Source: Xanthomonas citri pv. mangiferaeindicae
GTDB taxonomy: Bacteria > Pseudomonadota > Gammaproteobacteria > Xanthomonadales > Xanthomonadaceae
DNA length: 64,000 nt
Direction: 5' to 3'
NCBI GenBank assembly: GCA_002240395.1
Contig: CP016836.1
Location: 2,790,001 to 2,854,000, forward strand
Shown here: positions 1-8,267 of the stretch, piece by piece
Layout: the number at the start of each line of letters is the position of its first letter
How positions within the stretch are numbered: position 1 is the first letter of the stretch
Translations under genes and position numbers: made by a program
The notes under the pieces: model-generated
What the model saw: the letters and a program-made list of their open reading frames with translations, nothing else
Told to the model about the DNA's origin: nothing
Databases searched by the model: none

Positions 1-657
1 GCGCATGTCGCCCCGCTGCTGGTGCGCTGTCCGGAGGCGATGGCCCGCCGCATCGACAACACGTCCACGCTCGCGCATCTGCTCGCGACCGCCGATGTGG
101 TCGCGCTCGGCCCGGGGCTGGGACGCGGCGCCTGGGGCCACGGGCTGTACGACGAGGTGCTGGGCAGCGGCCGCCCGCTGGTGCTCGATGCCGACGCGCT
201 GAGTCTGCTGGCCACCATGCCCCGTGCGCTCCCGTCCGGGACCGTGCTGACCCCACATCCGGGCGAAGCCGGGCGCCTGCTCGGCGTTGCAACCGCCGAC
301 ATCCAGCGCGACCGGCCCGCCGCGGTGCGCCGGCTGGCCGCCCAGACCGGCGCGGTCGTCGTGCTCAAGGGCGCGGGCACATTGGTCTGTGCGCCGGGCG
401 GCACGCCGTGGCTGGTCGCCGCCGGCAACCCGGGCATGGCGACCGGCGGCATGGGCGATGCGCTGACCGGCGTGATCGCGGCGCTGCGCGCCCAGGGGCT
501 CGATCCCGAATCCGCCGCGGCCTGCGGCGCGCTGCTGCATGCCGCCGCCGGCGATCTCGCGGCGTGTAATGGCGGCGAGCGCGGCCTGTTGCCGGTCGAC
601 CTGGTCGCCGCGCTGCGTCCGCTGGCCAATCCGGCGCCGATGGAGACGTGGCGATGA
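1..657 (+). CDS. nnrD: ADP-dependent NAD(P)H-hydrate dehydratase, C-terminal part (5' end outside window)
   Basis: The reading frame is open from base 1, so the gene is truncated by the window edge and only about 218 C-terminal residues are present. They match the ribokinase-like dehydratase domain of YjeF/Nnr proteins, which uses ADP or ATP to dehydrate the S-epimer of hydrated NAD(P)H as metabolite repair in the cytosol. Visible marks are LGPGLGRG, the LTPHPGEAGRLLG segment, VVLKGAGT, and the nucleotide-binding NPGMATGGMGDALTG motif near the end. An N-terminal epimerase domain (NnrE) is common in this family but cannot be checked here. The TGA stop overlaps the tsaE ATG as ATGA, so the two are probably translationally coupled. 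Confidence 0.93.
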   Translation, partial: AHVAPLLVRCPEAMARRIDNTSTLAHLLATADVVALGPGLGRGAWGHGLYDEVLGSGRPLVLDADALSLLATMPRALPSGTVLTPHPGEAGRLLGVATADIQRDRPAAVRRLAAQTGAVVVLKGAGTLVCAPGGTPWLVAAGNPGMATGGMGDALTGVIAALRAQGLDPESAAACGALLHAAAGDLAACNGGERGLLPVDLVAALRPLANPAPMETWR

Positions 658-1139
658 GCCTGTGGCAACTCGACGGCGAGGCCGCGACCCAGGCCTTCGC
701 GCAGGCGCTCGCCGCCACCGCCCCCACGCCGGCGGTGGTGCATCTGCAAGGCGACCTGGGAGCGGGCAAGTCGACGCTGGCCCGCGCCTGGCTGCGTGCC
801 CTGGGCGTGACCGGCACCGTCCGCAGCCCGACCTACACGCTGGTCGAGCGCTACCCGGTGGCGGGGGGCGAAGCGTTACACCTGGATCTGTACCGCATCG
901 GCGACATCGGCGAGCTGGAGTTTCTCGGCCTCGATGACATCGCCGCGCGGCTGTGGTTGATCGAGTGGCCCGAGCGCGGCGCCGACGCCTTGCCACAGCC
1001 GGATCTGCGGATCTGTCTGGCCTTGTCGGGCCAGGGGCGCAGCGTTCGCCTCGATGCGCTCTCGGACGCCGGCCGGCGCTGGTGCGAGGCGGTCGCAGCG
1101 TCGGTCCGTTTGCCAACTGTTGCTGAACCGAAACCGTAG
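654..1139 (+). CDS. tsaE: tRNA threonylcarbamoyladenosine biosynthesis ATPase TsaE
   Basis: TsaE (YjeE) is the small P-loop ATPase that works with TsaB and TsaD to install threonylcarbamoyl on A37 of ANN-decoding tRNAs. The 161-residue protein has the Walker A motif GDLGAGKSTL, the SPTYTLVERY switch segment and LIEWPERG towards the middle, all diagnostic of the family, and its length is normal. The ATG at 654 overlaps the nnrD stop; an in-frame GTG at 648 is an alternative start. The order nnr-tsaE-amiC-mutL is conserved in many gammaproteobacteria and supports the call. The protein should be cytosolic. Confidence 0.96.
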   Translation: MSLWQLDGEAATQAFAQALAATAPTPAVVHLQGDLGAGKSTLARAWLRALGVTGTVRSPTYTLVERYPVAGGEALHLDLYRIGDIGELEFLGLDDIAARLWLIEWPERGADALPQPDLRICLALSGQGRSVRLDALSDAGRRWCEAVAASVRLPTVAEPKP

Positions 1140-1213
1140 GAAGGATACGCAGGCTGCGGATTTGCAAGGGAAAACGGCTTGCATTGTCCTGGCGGCGATG
1201 ATTGACTAGCCGC

Positions 1214-2704
1214 ATGCGTATCCGGGGGATCAATCTGTCTCAGGCCTTGCTGGCGCTCGCGCTGCTCGCGGCGCTGTGCTGGAACCTGGCCTACGGCGCC
1301 GAATTGCGTGGCGTCGACCTGCAGACCGGTGCGACCGGCACGCGGGCCGAACTGCGGCTGGACAGCAAGGCCGAGTTCTCGGTGATCTCCCTCGCCAACC
1401 CCGACCGCCTTGTGGTCGACCTGCCTGGCACCAAGCTCCGCGGCGGCCTGGCGCTCCCGCCCGCGCGGGGCGTCGTGCGCAGTGTCCGGACCGGTCAGCC
1501 AGTGGCCGGCACCACCCGGATCGTGTTCGATCTCGCCAGCCCGATCGTGGCGATGGCGCCACGTCTGGAAGAAGGCGGCGACGGCGCCCGCCTGGTCGTC
1601 GAGTGGCCGGGCGACGGCGATGCGGACCCGATCGCGCGCGTCGCTGCTCAGGCCTCGACACCGCCGGCTACCGCGGCCAGTGGCACTGCCGCGCCTGCCG
1701 CCAGCATCCCGGCCACCCGCACCCCGCCGCCCGATCCTGCACTCGCGTCCAACGATGCCACTTCGCGGCTGATTGCCGAGATGGCCCGCGCCCGTGCACC
1801 GGCCACGCCGGCACCGCAGCCCGCCGCGCCGACTCCGGTGCCGGCAGCGTCTGCGGCCGCGCCTGTTGCGCAGGCGCCCGCGCCGACACCCGAGGCCGCA
1901 GCGCCGGCGCCGCGCAGTGCGGCCCCGCCGTTGCCGACCACGGTCGGGCCTGGCATGCGACCGCTGGTGATCGCGATCGACCCGGGCCATGGCGGCCAGG
2001 ATCCCGGCGCGATCGGACCCAGCGGCACCTATGAAAAGCACGTGGTGCTGGCGATCTCGCGCGAACTCGCGCGCCAGATCAACGCCACGCCCGGCATGCG
2101 CGCACATCTGATCCGCGACAACGACAGCTATGTCGAGTTACCGCAGCGCGCGCGGCGCGCGCGTCAGGCCAGGGCCGACATGTTCGTGTCGATCCATGCC
2201 GACGCCGCGCTCAACCGTGCCGCCTACGGCTCCTCGGTCTACACCCTGTCGCTGCGCGGCGCGTCCTCGCAGCAGGCGCGCTGGCTGGCCGACCGCGAGA
2301 ACAGTGCCGACCTGGTCGGCGGCGTGCGCCTGGAGAAGGACACGCTGTCCAACGTCCTGCTCGAAATGGCGCAAAGCGGGCACATGCGCGCATCGCAGGA
2401 GGCCGCGACGCACGTGCTGACCGGCCTGCGCGATGTCGGCAAGACCCACAAGTCGAATGTCGAGTACGCGAACTTCTCGGTGCTGCGCAACGCCGACATG
2501 CCGGCCATGCTGGTCGAGACCGGCTTCATCTCCAATCCGGACGAAGAAAAGCGCCTGCTCGATCCCGGGCACCAGCGTCGTGTCGCTGCCGCCGTACTGC
2601 AGGGGATCAATGCCTTCTTCACCAGCCAGCCGCCTCCGGGCACGCTCTACGCGGCGCGCGCCGCCGCGGCTGCGGCCGGTGCCAGCGGCGGCGGCAGCCC
2701 CTGA
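1214..2704 (+). CDS. amiC: N-acetylmuramoyl-L-alanine amidase with AMIN domain (AmiC/AmiB type)
   Basis: This periplasmic zinc amidase cleaves the amide bond between MurNAc and the stem peptide and acts in septal peptidoglycan splitting. A signal peptide (about residues 1-29, ending near AYGA) is followed by an AMIN domain (roughly 30-130, with FSVISLANPDRLVVDLPG) that targets septal wall. Next comes a long Pro/Ala-rich linker (about 145-245) and the Amidase_3 domain. Zinc-site motifs are visible: DPGHGGQDPGAIG, the Glu in YEKHVVLAIS, SIHADA, and the C-terminal LVETGFISN glutamate. The total of 496 residues is typical. The ATG at 1214 starts cleanly before the signal peptide; a TTG at 1202 is an alternative. 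EnvC/NlpD-type activators are not in the window. Confidence 0.94.
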   Translation: MRIRGINLSQALLALALLAALCWNLAYGAELRGVDLQTGATGTRAELRLDSKAEFSVISLANPDRLVVDLPGTKLRGGLALPPARGVVRSVRTGQPVAGTTRIVFDLASPIVAMAPRLEEGGDGARLVVEWPGDGDADPIARVAAQASTPPATAASGTAAPAASIPATRTPPPDPALASNDATSRLIAEMARARAPATPAPQPAAPTPVPAASAAAPVAQAPAPTPEAAAPAPRSAAPPLPTTVGPGMRPLVIAIDPGHGGQDPGAIGPSGTYEKHVVLAISRELARQINATPGMRAHLIRDNDSYVELPQRARRARQARADMFVSIHADAALNRAAYGSSVYTLSLRGASSQQARWLADRENSADLVGGVRLEKDTLSNVLLEMAQSGHMRASQEAATHVLTGLRDVGKTHKSNVEYANFSVLRNADMPAMLVETGFISNPDEEKRLLDPGHQRRVAAAVLQGINAFFTSQPPPGTLYAARAAAAAAGASGGGSP

Positions 2705-2793
2705 CTCCAGGGGGCGACCCGTCCGGCAGTCACGCCCGGCGCCGGCTATCATCCCCGTCCCCCCCTGTGAAAGCGCCTTGGCGCCGCCGTGCC

Positions 2794-4692
2794 GTGCCCA
2801 TTCGTCAACTGCCCGATATCTTGATCAACCAGATCGCCGCCGGCGAGGTCGTGGAGCGACCGGCCTCGGTGGTCAAGGAACTGGTCGAGAACGCGCTCGA
2901 TGCCGGTGCGCGCCGGGTTGACATCGAGCTCGAGGAAGGCGGGGTCCGTTTGATTCGCGTCCGCGACGATGGCGGCGGGATCGCGCCCGAGGAACTGCCG
3001 CTGGCGGTGTCGCGGCACGCGACCAGCAAGATCGGCTCGCTCGACGATCTCGAATCGGTCGCCACCCTCGGCTTCCGTGGCGAGGCGCTGCCGTCGATCG
3101 CCTCGGTCAGCCGCTTCTCGCTGGCTTCGCGCCGCGAGGACGATGCGCACGGTAGCGTGCTGCAGGTCGATGGCGGGCGCGTCGGTGATCTGGCTCCCAA
3201 ACCGCATCCGCGCGGCACGACCGTCGAGGTCCGTGACCTGTTCTTCAACGTGCCGGCGCGGCGCAAGTTCATGCGCGCCGAGCGCACTGAGCTGGGCCAC
3301 ATCGAAGAATGGCTGCGTGCGCTGGCGCTGGTGCGGCCGGATGTCGAACTGCGCGTGAGCCATAACGGCAAGCCCGCGCGCCGCTACAAGGGCGATGAAG
3401 ACCTGTTCTCGGGCGCGCGCCTGGTCGAGACGCTGGGCCGCGAATTCGCCGATGCCGCGCTGCGCATCGACCATGCCGCGGCGGGCCTGCGGCTGTCGGG
3501 CTGGATCGCGCGCCCGGCGTACTCGCGCGCGAGCGCCGATCAGCAGTATCTGTACGTCAACGGCCGCTCGATCCGCGATCGCAGCGTCGCGCACGCGGTC
3601 AAGCAGGCCTTCGCCGATGTGATGTACCACGGGCGGCAGCCGGCCTATGTGCTGTTCCTCGAGCTCGATCCGACCCGGGTCGACGTCAATGTGCATCCGG
3701 CCAAGCATGAGGTTCGGTTCCGCGACGCGCGGCTGGTGCACGACTTCGTCTATCGCACCTTGCACGAAGCGCTGGCCGACACCCGGGCCGGGCAGACAGG
3801 TGACGTGGTGGCCGAGGCGCCGTTGCCCGGCGCGACGTTCGCCGCCGGCCCGGCGACCGGCACCGCCGCTGCCTGGTCGCGGCCGATGCCGCAGACGCAC
3901 CTGGCGCTGCGCGTGGGCGAAGCGCGTGCAGCCTATGCCAGCCTCTACGGCGGCGGCATGGGCGGCGGCGATACCGGGACCCCCACAGGGACGGACGCGA
4001 CGTTCGCGCCGGGGCCCGCGGTCGGCGATGCGTGGACGGGCGAAGACGGCGCGAGCGCTCACGGCATGGCCGCGGACAGCAGTACCGCCGCCGACAGCGC
4101 CGCCTTCGTCCCGCCGCTCGGCTACGCAGTCGCACAGTTGCACGGCATCTACATCCTCAGCCAGGCGGCCGACGGCATGATCGTCGTCGACATGCACGCC
4201 GCCCATGAGCGCATCGGCTACGAGCGGCTCAAGACCGCGCACGACGGCGAGGGCGTGCGCATGCAGCCGCTGTTGGTGCCGCAGACCGTCGCGGTCTCCG
4301 AACGCGAAGCCGATGTCGCCGAGCAGGAAGCGGGCACGCTCGCCGACCTGGGCTTCGAGGTCACGCGCACCGGGCCGCAGTCGCTGCTGCTGCGCGGCGT
4401 GCCGGCGCTGCTGGTCGATGGCGACACCGAGGCGCTGTTGCGCGATGTGCTGGCCGACCTGCGCGAGCACGGCGAGAGCCGTCGCGTGCGTGCGGCACGC
4501 GACGAGTTGCTGTCGACGATGGCCTGTCATGGCGCGGTGCGCGCGAACCGACGGCTGACGGTGCCCGAAATGAATGCCCTGCTGCGGCAGATGGAAGCGA
4601 CCGAGCGCTCGGGGCAGTGCAATCACGGCCGCCCGACCTGGGCGCATTTCCCGCTCGCGGAGATCGACCGTTGGTTCCTGCGCGGGCGTTGA
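2794..4692 (+). CDS. mutL: DNA mismatch repair protein MutL (endonuclease-type)
   Basis: MutL links MutS mismatch recognition to strand incision. The N-terminal GHKL ATPase is complete: ELVENALDAGA, the RDDGGGI nucleotide motif, GFRGEALPSI and a later KHEVRF segment. A variable Gly/Ala-rich linker (about residues 330-440) leads to the C-terminal dimerisation domain. That domain carries DMHAAHERIGYE, a version of the DQHA(X)2E(X)4E metal-binding endonuclease motif. MutL proteins of species using MutH lack this motif, so here MutL itself probably nicks the strand. GTG at 2794 gives the family-typical MPIRQLP start; GTG at 2767 would add nine residues. It follows amiC by 89 bases. Confidence 0.97.
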   Translation: MPIRQLPDILINQIAAGEVVERPASVVKELVENALDAGARRVDIELEEGGVRLIRVRDDGGGIAPEELPLAVSRHATSKIGSLDDLESVATLGFRGEALPSIASVSRFSLASRREDDAHGSVLQVDGGRVGDLAPKPHPRGTTVEVRDLFFNVPARRKFMRAERTELGHIEEWLRALALVRPDVELRVSHNGKPARRYKGDEDLFSGARLVETLGREFADAALRIDHAAAGLRLSGWIARPAYSRASADQQYLYVNGRSIRDRSVAHAVKQAFADVMYHGRQPAYVLFLELDPTRVDVNVHPAKHEVRFRDARLVHDFVYRTLHEALADTRAGQTGDVVAEAPLPGATFAAGPATGTAAAWSRPMPQTHLALRVGEARAAYASLYGGGMGGGDTGTPTGTDATFAPGPAVGDAWTGEDGASAHGMAADSSTAADSAAFVPPLGYAVAQLHGIYILSQAADGMIVVDMHAAHERIGYERLKTAHDGEGVRMQPLLVPQTVAVSEREADVAEQEAGTLADLGFEVTRTGPQSLLLRGVPALLVDGDTEALLRDVLADLREHGESRRVRAARDELLSTMACHGAVRANRRLTVPEMNALLRQMEATERSGQCNHGRPTWAHFPLAEIDRWFLRGR

Positions 4693-4787
4693 GCGCGGAT
4701 CCGCTCGCTGCACCGGGGCGCCTGTCCGAAGGCGCCCGCACGACGGCGACTGGCCGCATCCCGAACCGTTTTCATTCTGGAGTCCGC

Positions 4788-5966
4788 ATGCGTTTGCTCC
4801 CTGTGTTGCGCGCCGCCCGTGTCATTGCGCTCGCGTTCGTGTTCCTGGGTCTGGCGCCGACGGCATGGGCGCAGTCGCCCGCCGCGACGGGCGAGGTCGC
4901 GCCGTCCGCTGTGCCCCACATCGCCGACGTGCCCGCGCCAGCACCGCCGGTCCCGCTGCTATGGAAGGTCTCGGGCGATCACGGTGCGCTCTATCTGCTG
5001 GGCTCGTTCCATTTCCTGCAGCCGGCGGACTATCCGCTGTCCGAGGACGTCGCCCGGACGCTGGCGGCGGCAGGCGAAGTGGTCTTCGAGCTGTCGCCCG
5101 AGGAACTGGAATCGCCGACGCTGGCGATGCAGATGATGCAAGCGGGTCTGCGCAGCGATGGCAGTCGCCTCGACGACGATCTGCCGCCAGTGCTCGCCGC
5201 CGACCTTGCGGCCTGGGGCGAGGCGAACCTCGCCGCGCAACCGATCGGCGGCATGAGCGCGCAGAGCCTGCAATTGTTCAAGCCGTGGTTCGCCTCGCTG
5301 CTGGTGACCACGACCGAACTGGGCCGCTATGGCCTGCAGGCGCAACTGGGGATGGACGCGTATCTGGCGCGGCAGGCGCGCGAGGCAGGTAAGGCGACCG
5401 CGGGGCTGGAAACTGCGTCCGAGCAGATCGGCTTTCTCGATGGCCTGGGTCAGCTCGAGCAGGTGGAAATGCTGCGCGAGGCGCTGGACCAGGCGCAGGG
5501 CGGACAAGCCTCGATCGAGGCGCTGCATGGCGCCTGGCGCGCGGGCGATGCGGCGCAGCTCTGGAACGGCATGGCGCTGGATATGCGCGCGCGCTTTCCC
5601 GCGTTGTATCGGCGGATCAACACCGAGCGCAACGATGCCTGGTTGCCCAAGCTCGAGCAGATGCTGCAGCAGGACGGCGAGATCCTGGTCGTCGTCGGCA
5701 CGCTGCACTTGCTGGGCGAGGACGGCGTGGTCGAGAAACTGGCCGCCAAGGGCTACGAGGTCGAGCGCATCTGCAGTGCCTGCGCGCCACCGCCGGCGAT
5801 CGAGATCGGCGACGGCACCGCGCCAGTGCCCGAGGAGCGCACGCCTGCGACATCGCCGGTGACGGTGCCGAAGGACGAAGCGCCGCTGCCGTCAATCGAT
5901 GCGGACGACGCGCCGCCGCCGCAGCCCGACCCGCCTGCGCGCGACCCGGCCACGCAGGAACCGTGA
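4788..5966 (+). CDS. TraB/GumN family protein, exported
   Basis: A 392-residue protein of the TraB/GumN (Tiki-like erythromycin esterase-related) family. It begins with a signal peptide ending near AWAQS, then a short Pro/Ala linker. The domain shows the hallmark WKVSGDHGALYLLGSFHFL near its start and VVVGTLHLLGEDGVV near residue 310, the two conserved G-x-x-H motifs believed to form the active site. The C-terminal 60 residues are Pro-rich and probably disordered. The biochemical role of bacterial members is unsettled, with metalloprotease-like activity proposed by analogy to Tiki. It lies 95 bases downstream of mutL, as in Xanthomonas relatives. Confidence 0.88.
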   Translation: MRLLPVLRAARVIALAFVFLGLAPTAWAQSPAATGEVAPSAVPHIADVPAPAPPVPLLWKVSGDHGALYLLGSFHFLQPADYPLSEDVARTLAAAGEVVFELSPEELESPTLAMQMMQAGLRSDGSRLDDDLPPVLAADLAAWGEANLAAQPIGGMSAQSLQLFKPWFASLLVTTTELGRYGLQAQLGMDAYLARQAREAGKATAGLETASEQIGFLDGLGQLEQVEMLREALDQAQGGQASIEALHGAWRAGDAAQLWNGMALDMRARFPALYRRINTERNDAWLPKLEQMLQQDGEILVVVGTLHLLGEDGVVEKLAAKGYEVERICSACAPPPAIEIGDGTAPVPEERTPATSPVTVPKDEAPLPSIDADDAPPPQPDPPARDPATQEP

Positions 5967-5970
5967 ACCT

Positions 5971-5987
5971 GGCGGCCTGAGGCCGCC
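5971..5987. terminator. hairpin between convergent GumN-family and rnfB genes
   Basis: GGCGGCC-TGA-GGCCGCC forms a perfect 7-bp stem with a 3-base loop just after the stop codon of the upstream gene and 20 bases from the end of the convergent ferredoxin gene. There is no T tract, so termination activity is uncertain. Confidence 0.4.
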
Positions 5988-6007
5988 CCAACCATCGCGA
6001 TCGGGCC

Positions 6008-6511
6008 TCAGGCCGCCTCGACCATGACGATGCAGTCGACCGGGCAGGCCGGCACGCACAGGGCGCAGCCGGTGCACAGCGGCTCGACCACCGTGTGCAT
6101 CAGCTTGGACGCCCCGACGATCGCATCGACCGGGCAGGCCTGGATGCACTTGGTGCAGCCGATGCAGTCCGCCTCGATCACCAGCGCGACCGGCGGGCGC
6201 GGATGGTGCGGGCCGCGGCTGCGATCGAACGGCTGCGCCGGCACGCCGAGCAGGGTTGCCAGCGCTCGCGCGCCGGCATCGCCGCCCGGCGGGCACCGGT
6301 CGATGTCGGCCTCGCCGCGCGCCATCGCCTCGGCATAGGGGCGGCAACCATCGAAACCGCACTGGCCGCACTGGGTCTGCGGCAGCAGGCGATCGAGGCG
6401 TTCGACGAGGGCGGGGCGGGGGACATGCGGCGGGGCGAAGACGGGCGGCGCACAGGGTAGCGCGCTGCGCCCGCAGGCGCTGCGCCGCGTCGTCGATGGC
6501 GGGCCCGACAT
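6008..6511 (-). CDS. rnfB: RnfB-type electron transport ferredoxin
   Basis: A 167-residue iron-sulfur protein. The first cluster region (QTQCGQCGFDGC followed by a distant DRCPPGG cysteine) is the Fe-S/RnfB-type domain for one [4Fe-4S] cluster. It is followed by two classical 4Fe-4S ferredoxin repeats, CIGCTKCIQACP and CTGCALCVPACP. The membrane-anchoring N-terminus of true RnfB is missing and the other rnf genes are not adjacent, so this is the soluble RnfB-like protein common in Xanthomonadaceae rather than a proven member of an Rnf complex. The start is uncertain, because the N-terminal 25 residues are low complexity. It is transcribed divergently from dctA. Confidence 0.85.
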   Translation of the reverse strand: MSGPPSTTRRSACGRSALPCAPPVFAPPHVPRPALVERLDRLLPQTQCGQCGFDGCRPYAEAMARGEADIDRCPPGGDAGARALATLLGVPAQPFDRSRGPHHPRPPVALVIEADCIGCTKCIQACPVDAIVGASKLMHTVVEPLCTGCALCVPACPVDCIVMVEAA

Positions 6512-6593
6512 ACGCGCGCAGGCCGTTCCTGACTGCGCGGTCTAGTTCGAATGTATGACCGCGCGGGGCGCCGCGCTCTGGCAGGCTCGACCC

Positions 6594-8006
6594 ATGCCGA
6601 CCGATACCACGCCTCCGATCGCGCCTGACGCGGCGCTCCGCACCCCCGTCCGCCCCCGCAAGCCGCTGTGGCACCACCTCTACTTCTGGGTCTTGCTGGG
6701 GATTGCCGCCGGCATCGTCATCGGCCTGGCCGCACCGCAGGTCGGCGCGCAGATGAAATGGCTGGCCGACCTGTTCATCAAGCTGGTCAAGGTCGTCATC
6801 GCGCCGACGATCTTCGCCACCGTCGCCGTCGGCATCGCCGGTCTGGGCAATCTCGCCAAGGCCGGCGGCCTGGCGCTCAAGACCGTCGTCTATTTCAACG
6901 TCACCACGGTGTTCGCGCTGGGCATCGGCCTGGTGGTGGTCAACCTGCTCGGGCCCGGCCGCAACCTTGGGTTGGACATCGAGACCTTCGACGCCTCGGC
7001 GGCGCAGGGCACGCTCGCCAGCGCAGGGGCTGCAGCCGGCGATGGCATCACCGGCTTCCTGCTGCATCTGGTGCCCAGTTCGTTTTTCGCCGCCTTCGTC
7101 GAAGGCCAGCTGATCCAGGTGCTGGTGATGGCGATCCTGGTCGCCTGTGCGATCACGATGCTCGGCGAGCGCGGCAAGCCGGCGGTCGCCGCGCTCGACA
7201 CGATCGCCCAGGTCATGTTCGGCGTGATCAAGATCGTGATGTGGTTCGCGCCGTTGGGCGCGATGGGCGGCATGGCGTTCACGATCGGCGAGTACGGCGG
7301 TGCGATCCTCGGTTCGCTCGGCTACTTCATGCTCAGCTTCTGGCTGACCTGCCTGCTGTTCCTGTTGCTGGTGCTCGGACCGATCTGCTGGTGGTCAGGC
7401 TTCAGCGTGTTCAAGTACATCCGCATGATCCGCGACGAATTGCTGATCGTGCTTGGCACCTCGTCGTCGGAAACCGTGCTGCCGCGCATGCTGGCCAAGC
7501 TCGAGGCGGCTGGCGTCCCCAAGTCGGTGGTCGGCCTGACGATTCCCACCGGATACTCCTTCAACCTCGACGGCACCGCGATCTACATGGCGATGGGCGC
7601 GATCTTCATCGCGCAGGCGTTCGGGATCGAGGTGCCGATCGGCACCCAGATCGCGCTGCTGGTGTTCATGCTGATTTCCTCCAACGGCGCGGCGGGCGTA
7701 TCGGGCGCCGGGCTGGTGACGCTCGCCGCGTCGCTGGCCGCGTTCGAGAGCGTGATCCCGCTGGCTGGCATCGCGCTGATCGTCGGCATCGACCGCTTCA
7801 TGTCCGAAGGCCGCGCGCTGACCAACCTGACCGGCAACGGCATCGGCACCTTGGTGATCGCGCGCTGGACCGGGCAACTCGACCGCGAGCGGCTGGCGAC
7901 GGTGCTCGACAATCCGCAACTGGTCGATCCCGATCGCGTGCTGGCCGAGCAGGCCGCGCGCGATGCGCAGCCGCCGGTCGACGCGGCGCCGGCCCGCCCG
8001 GCCTGA
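6594..8006 (+). CDS. dctA: C4-dicarboxylate:cation symporter DctA
   Basis: An inner-membrane transporter of the dicarboxylate/amino acid:cation symporter (DAACS, GltP/DctA) family with about eight transmembrane segments and two re-entrant loops. Family signatures are clear: GTSSSETVLPRM (HP1 serine-rich motif), IPTGYSFNLDGTAIY (TM7), SSNGAAGVSGAG (HP2) and GIDRFMSEGRALTNLTGNGIGT (TM8). The SSSE and FMSE(A/G)RALTN forms point to DctA (succinate, fumarate, malate) rather than glutamate carriers. ATG at 6594 was chosen; an ATG at 6555 would add 13 residues. The length of 470 residues is slightly long because of a Pro/Ala-rich C-terminus. Confidence 0.93.
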   Translation: MPTDTTPPIAPDAALRTPVRPRKPLWHHLYFWVLLGIAAGIVIGLAAPQVGAQMKWLADLFIKLVKVVIAPTIFATVAVGIAGLGNLAKAGGLALKTVVYFNVTTVFALGIGLVVVNLLGPGRNLGLDIETFDASAAQGTLASAGAAAGDGITGFLLHLVPSSFFAAFVEGQLIQVLVMAILVACAITMLGERGKPAVAALDTIAQVMFGVIKIVMWFAPLGAMGGMAFTIGEYGGAILGSLGYFMLSFWLTCLLFLLLVLGPICWWSGFSVFKYIRMIRDELLIVLGTSSSETVLPRMLAKLEAAGVPKSVVGLTIPTGYSFNLDGTAIYMAMGAIFIAQAFGIEVPIGTQIALLVFMLISSNGAAGVSGAGLVTLAASLAAFESVIPLAGIALIVGIDRFMSEGRALTNLTGNGIGTLVIARWTGQLDRERLATVLDNPQLVDPDRVLAEQAARDAQPPVDAAPARPA

Positions 8007-8020
8007 CCCCCGGGGCGGGC

Positions 8021-8036
8021 GGTTGCGTACGCAACC
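8021..8036. promoter_or_regulatory. perfect 16-bp palindrome upstream of the asnB leader promoter
   Basis: GGTTGCGTACGCAACC is a perfect palindrome lying one base before the putative -35 hexamer of the asnB leader transcript and 14 bases after the dctA stop. It could be a repressor or activator operator. It lacks a T run, so it is less likely to be the dctA terminator. No regulator family is assigned. Confidence 0.4.
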
Positions 8037-8037
8037 G

Positions 8038-8066
8038 TTGCGCAGTGCGCGCGCACCGGTTAGGGT
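8038..8066 (+). promoter_or_regulatory. candidate sigma-70 promoter for the asnB leader transcript
   Basis: TTGCGC (8038-8043) and TAGGGT (8061-8066) are separated by exactly 17 bases. A start about seven bases downstream would fall at or next to the leader ATG (8074), giving a leaderless or nearly leaderless mRNA. Alternatively, AGGG at 8062-8065 serves as a weak Shine-Dalgarno and the promoter lies further upstream. Confidence 0.4.
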
Positions 8067-8073
8067 CGATCCC

Positions 8074-8169
8074 ATGTCGCGCTTGTCCGCCCACAATACC
8101 AACCGCAACGCCCCGCGCACGAATAATCGTGCGCGGCCGAGGCGGGTGTGGGAGCGGGCGCGAGGATAA
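8074..8169 (+). CDS. putative Asn-rich leader peptide of asnB
   Basis: A 31-codon frame (ATG to TAA) starting MSRLSAHNTNRNAPRTNN. Five of the eleven residues from position 8 to 18 are asparagine (codons at 8095, 8101, 8107, 8122 and 8125). It sits 98 bases before asparagine synthetase and is followed by a strong intrinsic terminator. Asn-codon clustering in a short frame immediately ahead of a terminator and the cognate amino-acid synthesis gene is the architecture of trp/his/leu-type ribosome-mediated attenuation. The two adjacent AAT codons lie within a perfect hairpin (8113-8136), so a ribosome starved for Asn-tRNA would stall there and keep it open. The peptide itself probably has no function. 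Translation is not proven. Confidence 0.6.
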   Translation: MSRLSAHNTNRNAPRTNNRARPRRVWERARG

Positions 8170-8227
8170 GGCAACAAGCGCAAGGCACCAGACACACAAC
8201 CCGCATCGGCCGCGATGCGGGTTTTTT
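8113..8227 (+). promoter_or_regulatory. putative asparagine attenuator (pause hairpin, antiterminator, terminator)
   Basis: Hairpin 1:2 is a perfect 10-bp stem, CCGCGCACGA (8113-8122) with TCGTGCGCGG (8127-8136), closing an ATAA loop that overlaps the tandem Asn codons. Segment GCGGGT (8142-8147) is complementary to ACCCGC (8199-8204), the 5' arm of the terminator, so it can act as an antiterminator. The terminator is CCCGCATCG (8200-8208), loop GCCG, CGATGCGGG (8213-8221) and six Ts. Stalling at the Asn codons would disrupt the first hairpin and free sequence to compete with the terminator. The pairing scheme is inferred by eye and energies were not computed. Confidence 0.55.
8200..8227 (+). 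terminator. intrinsic terminator between leader peptide and asnB
   Basis: A 9-bp perfect GC-rich stem with a 4-base loop is followed by TTTTTT at 8222-8227. It lies 41 bases upstream of the asnB start codon, so it would block asnB unless antiterminated or unless asnB has its own promoter. Confidence 0.8.
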
Positions 8228-8267
8228 GTGCCCGCGCGCGGCTCCTCACCCCCCAAGGAGCCCCACC

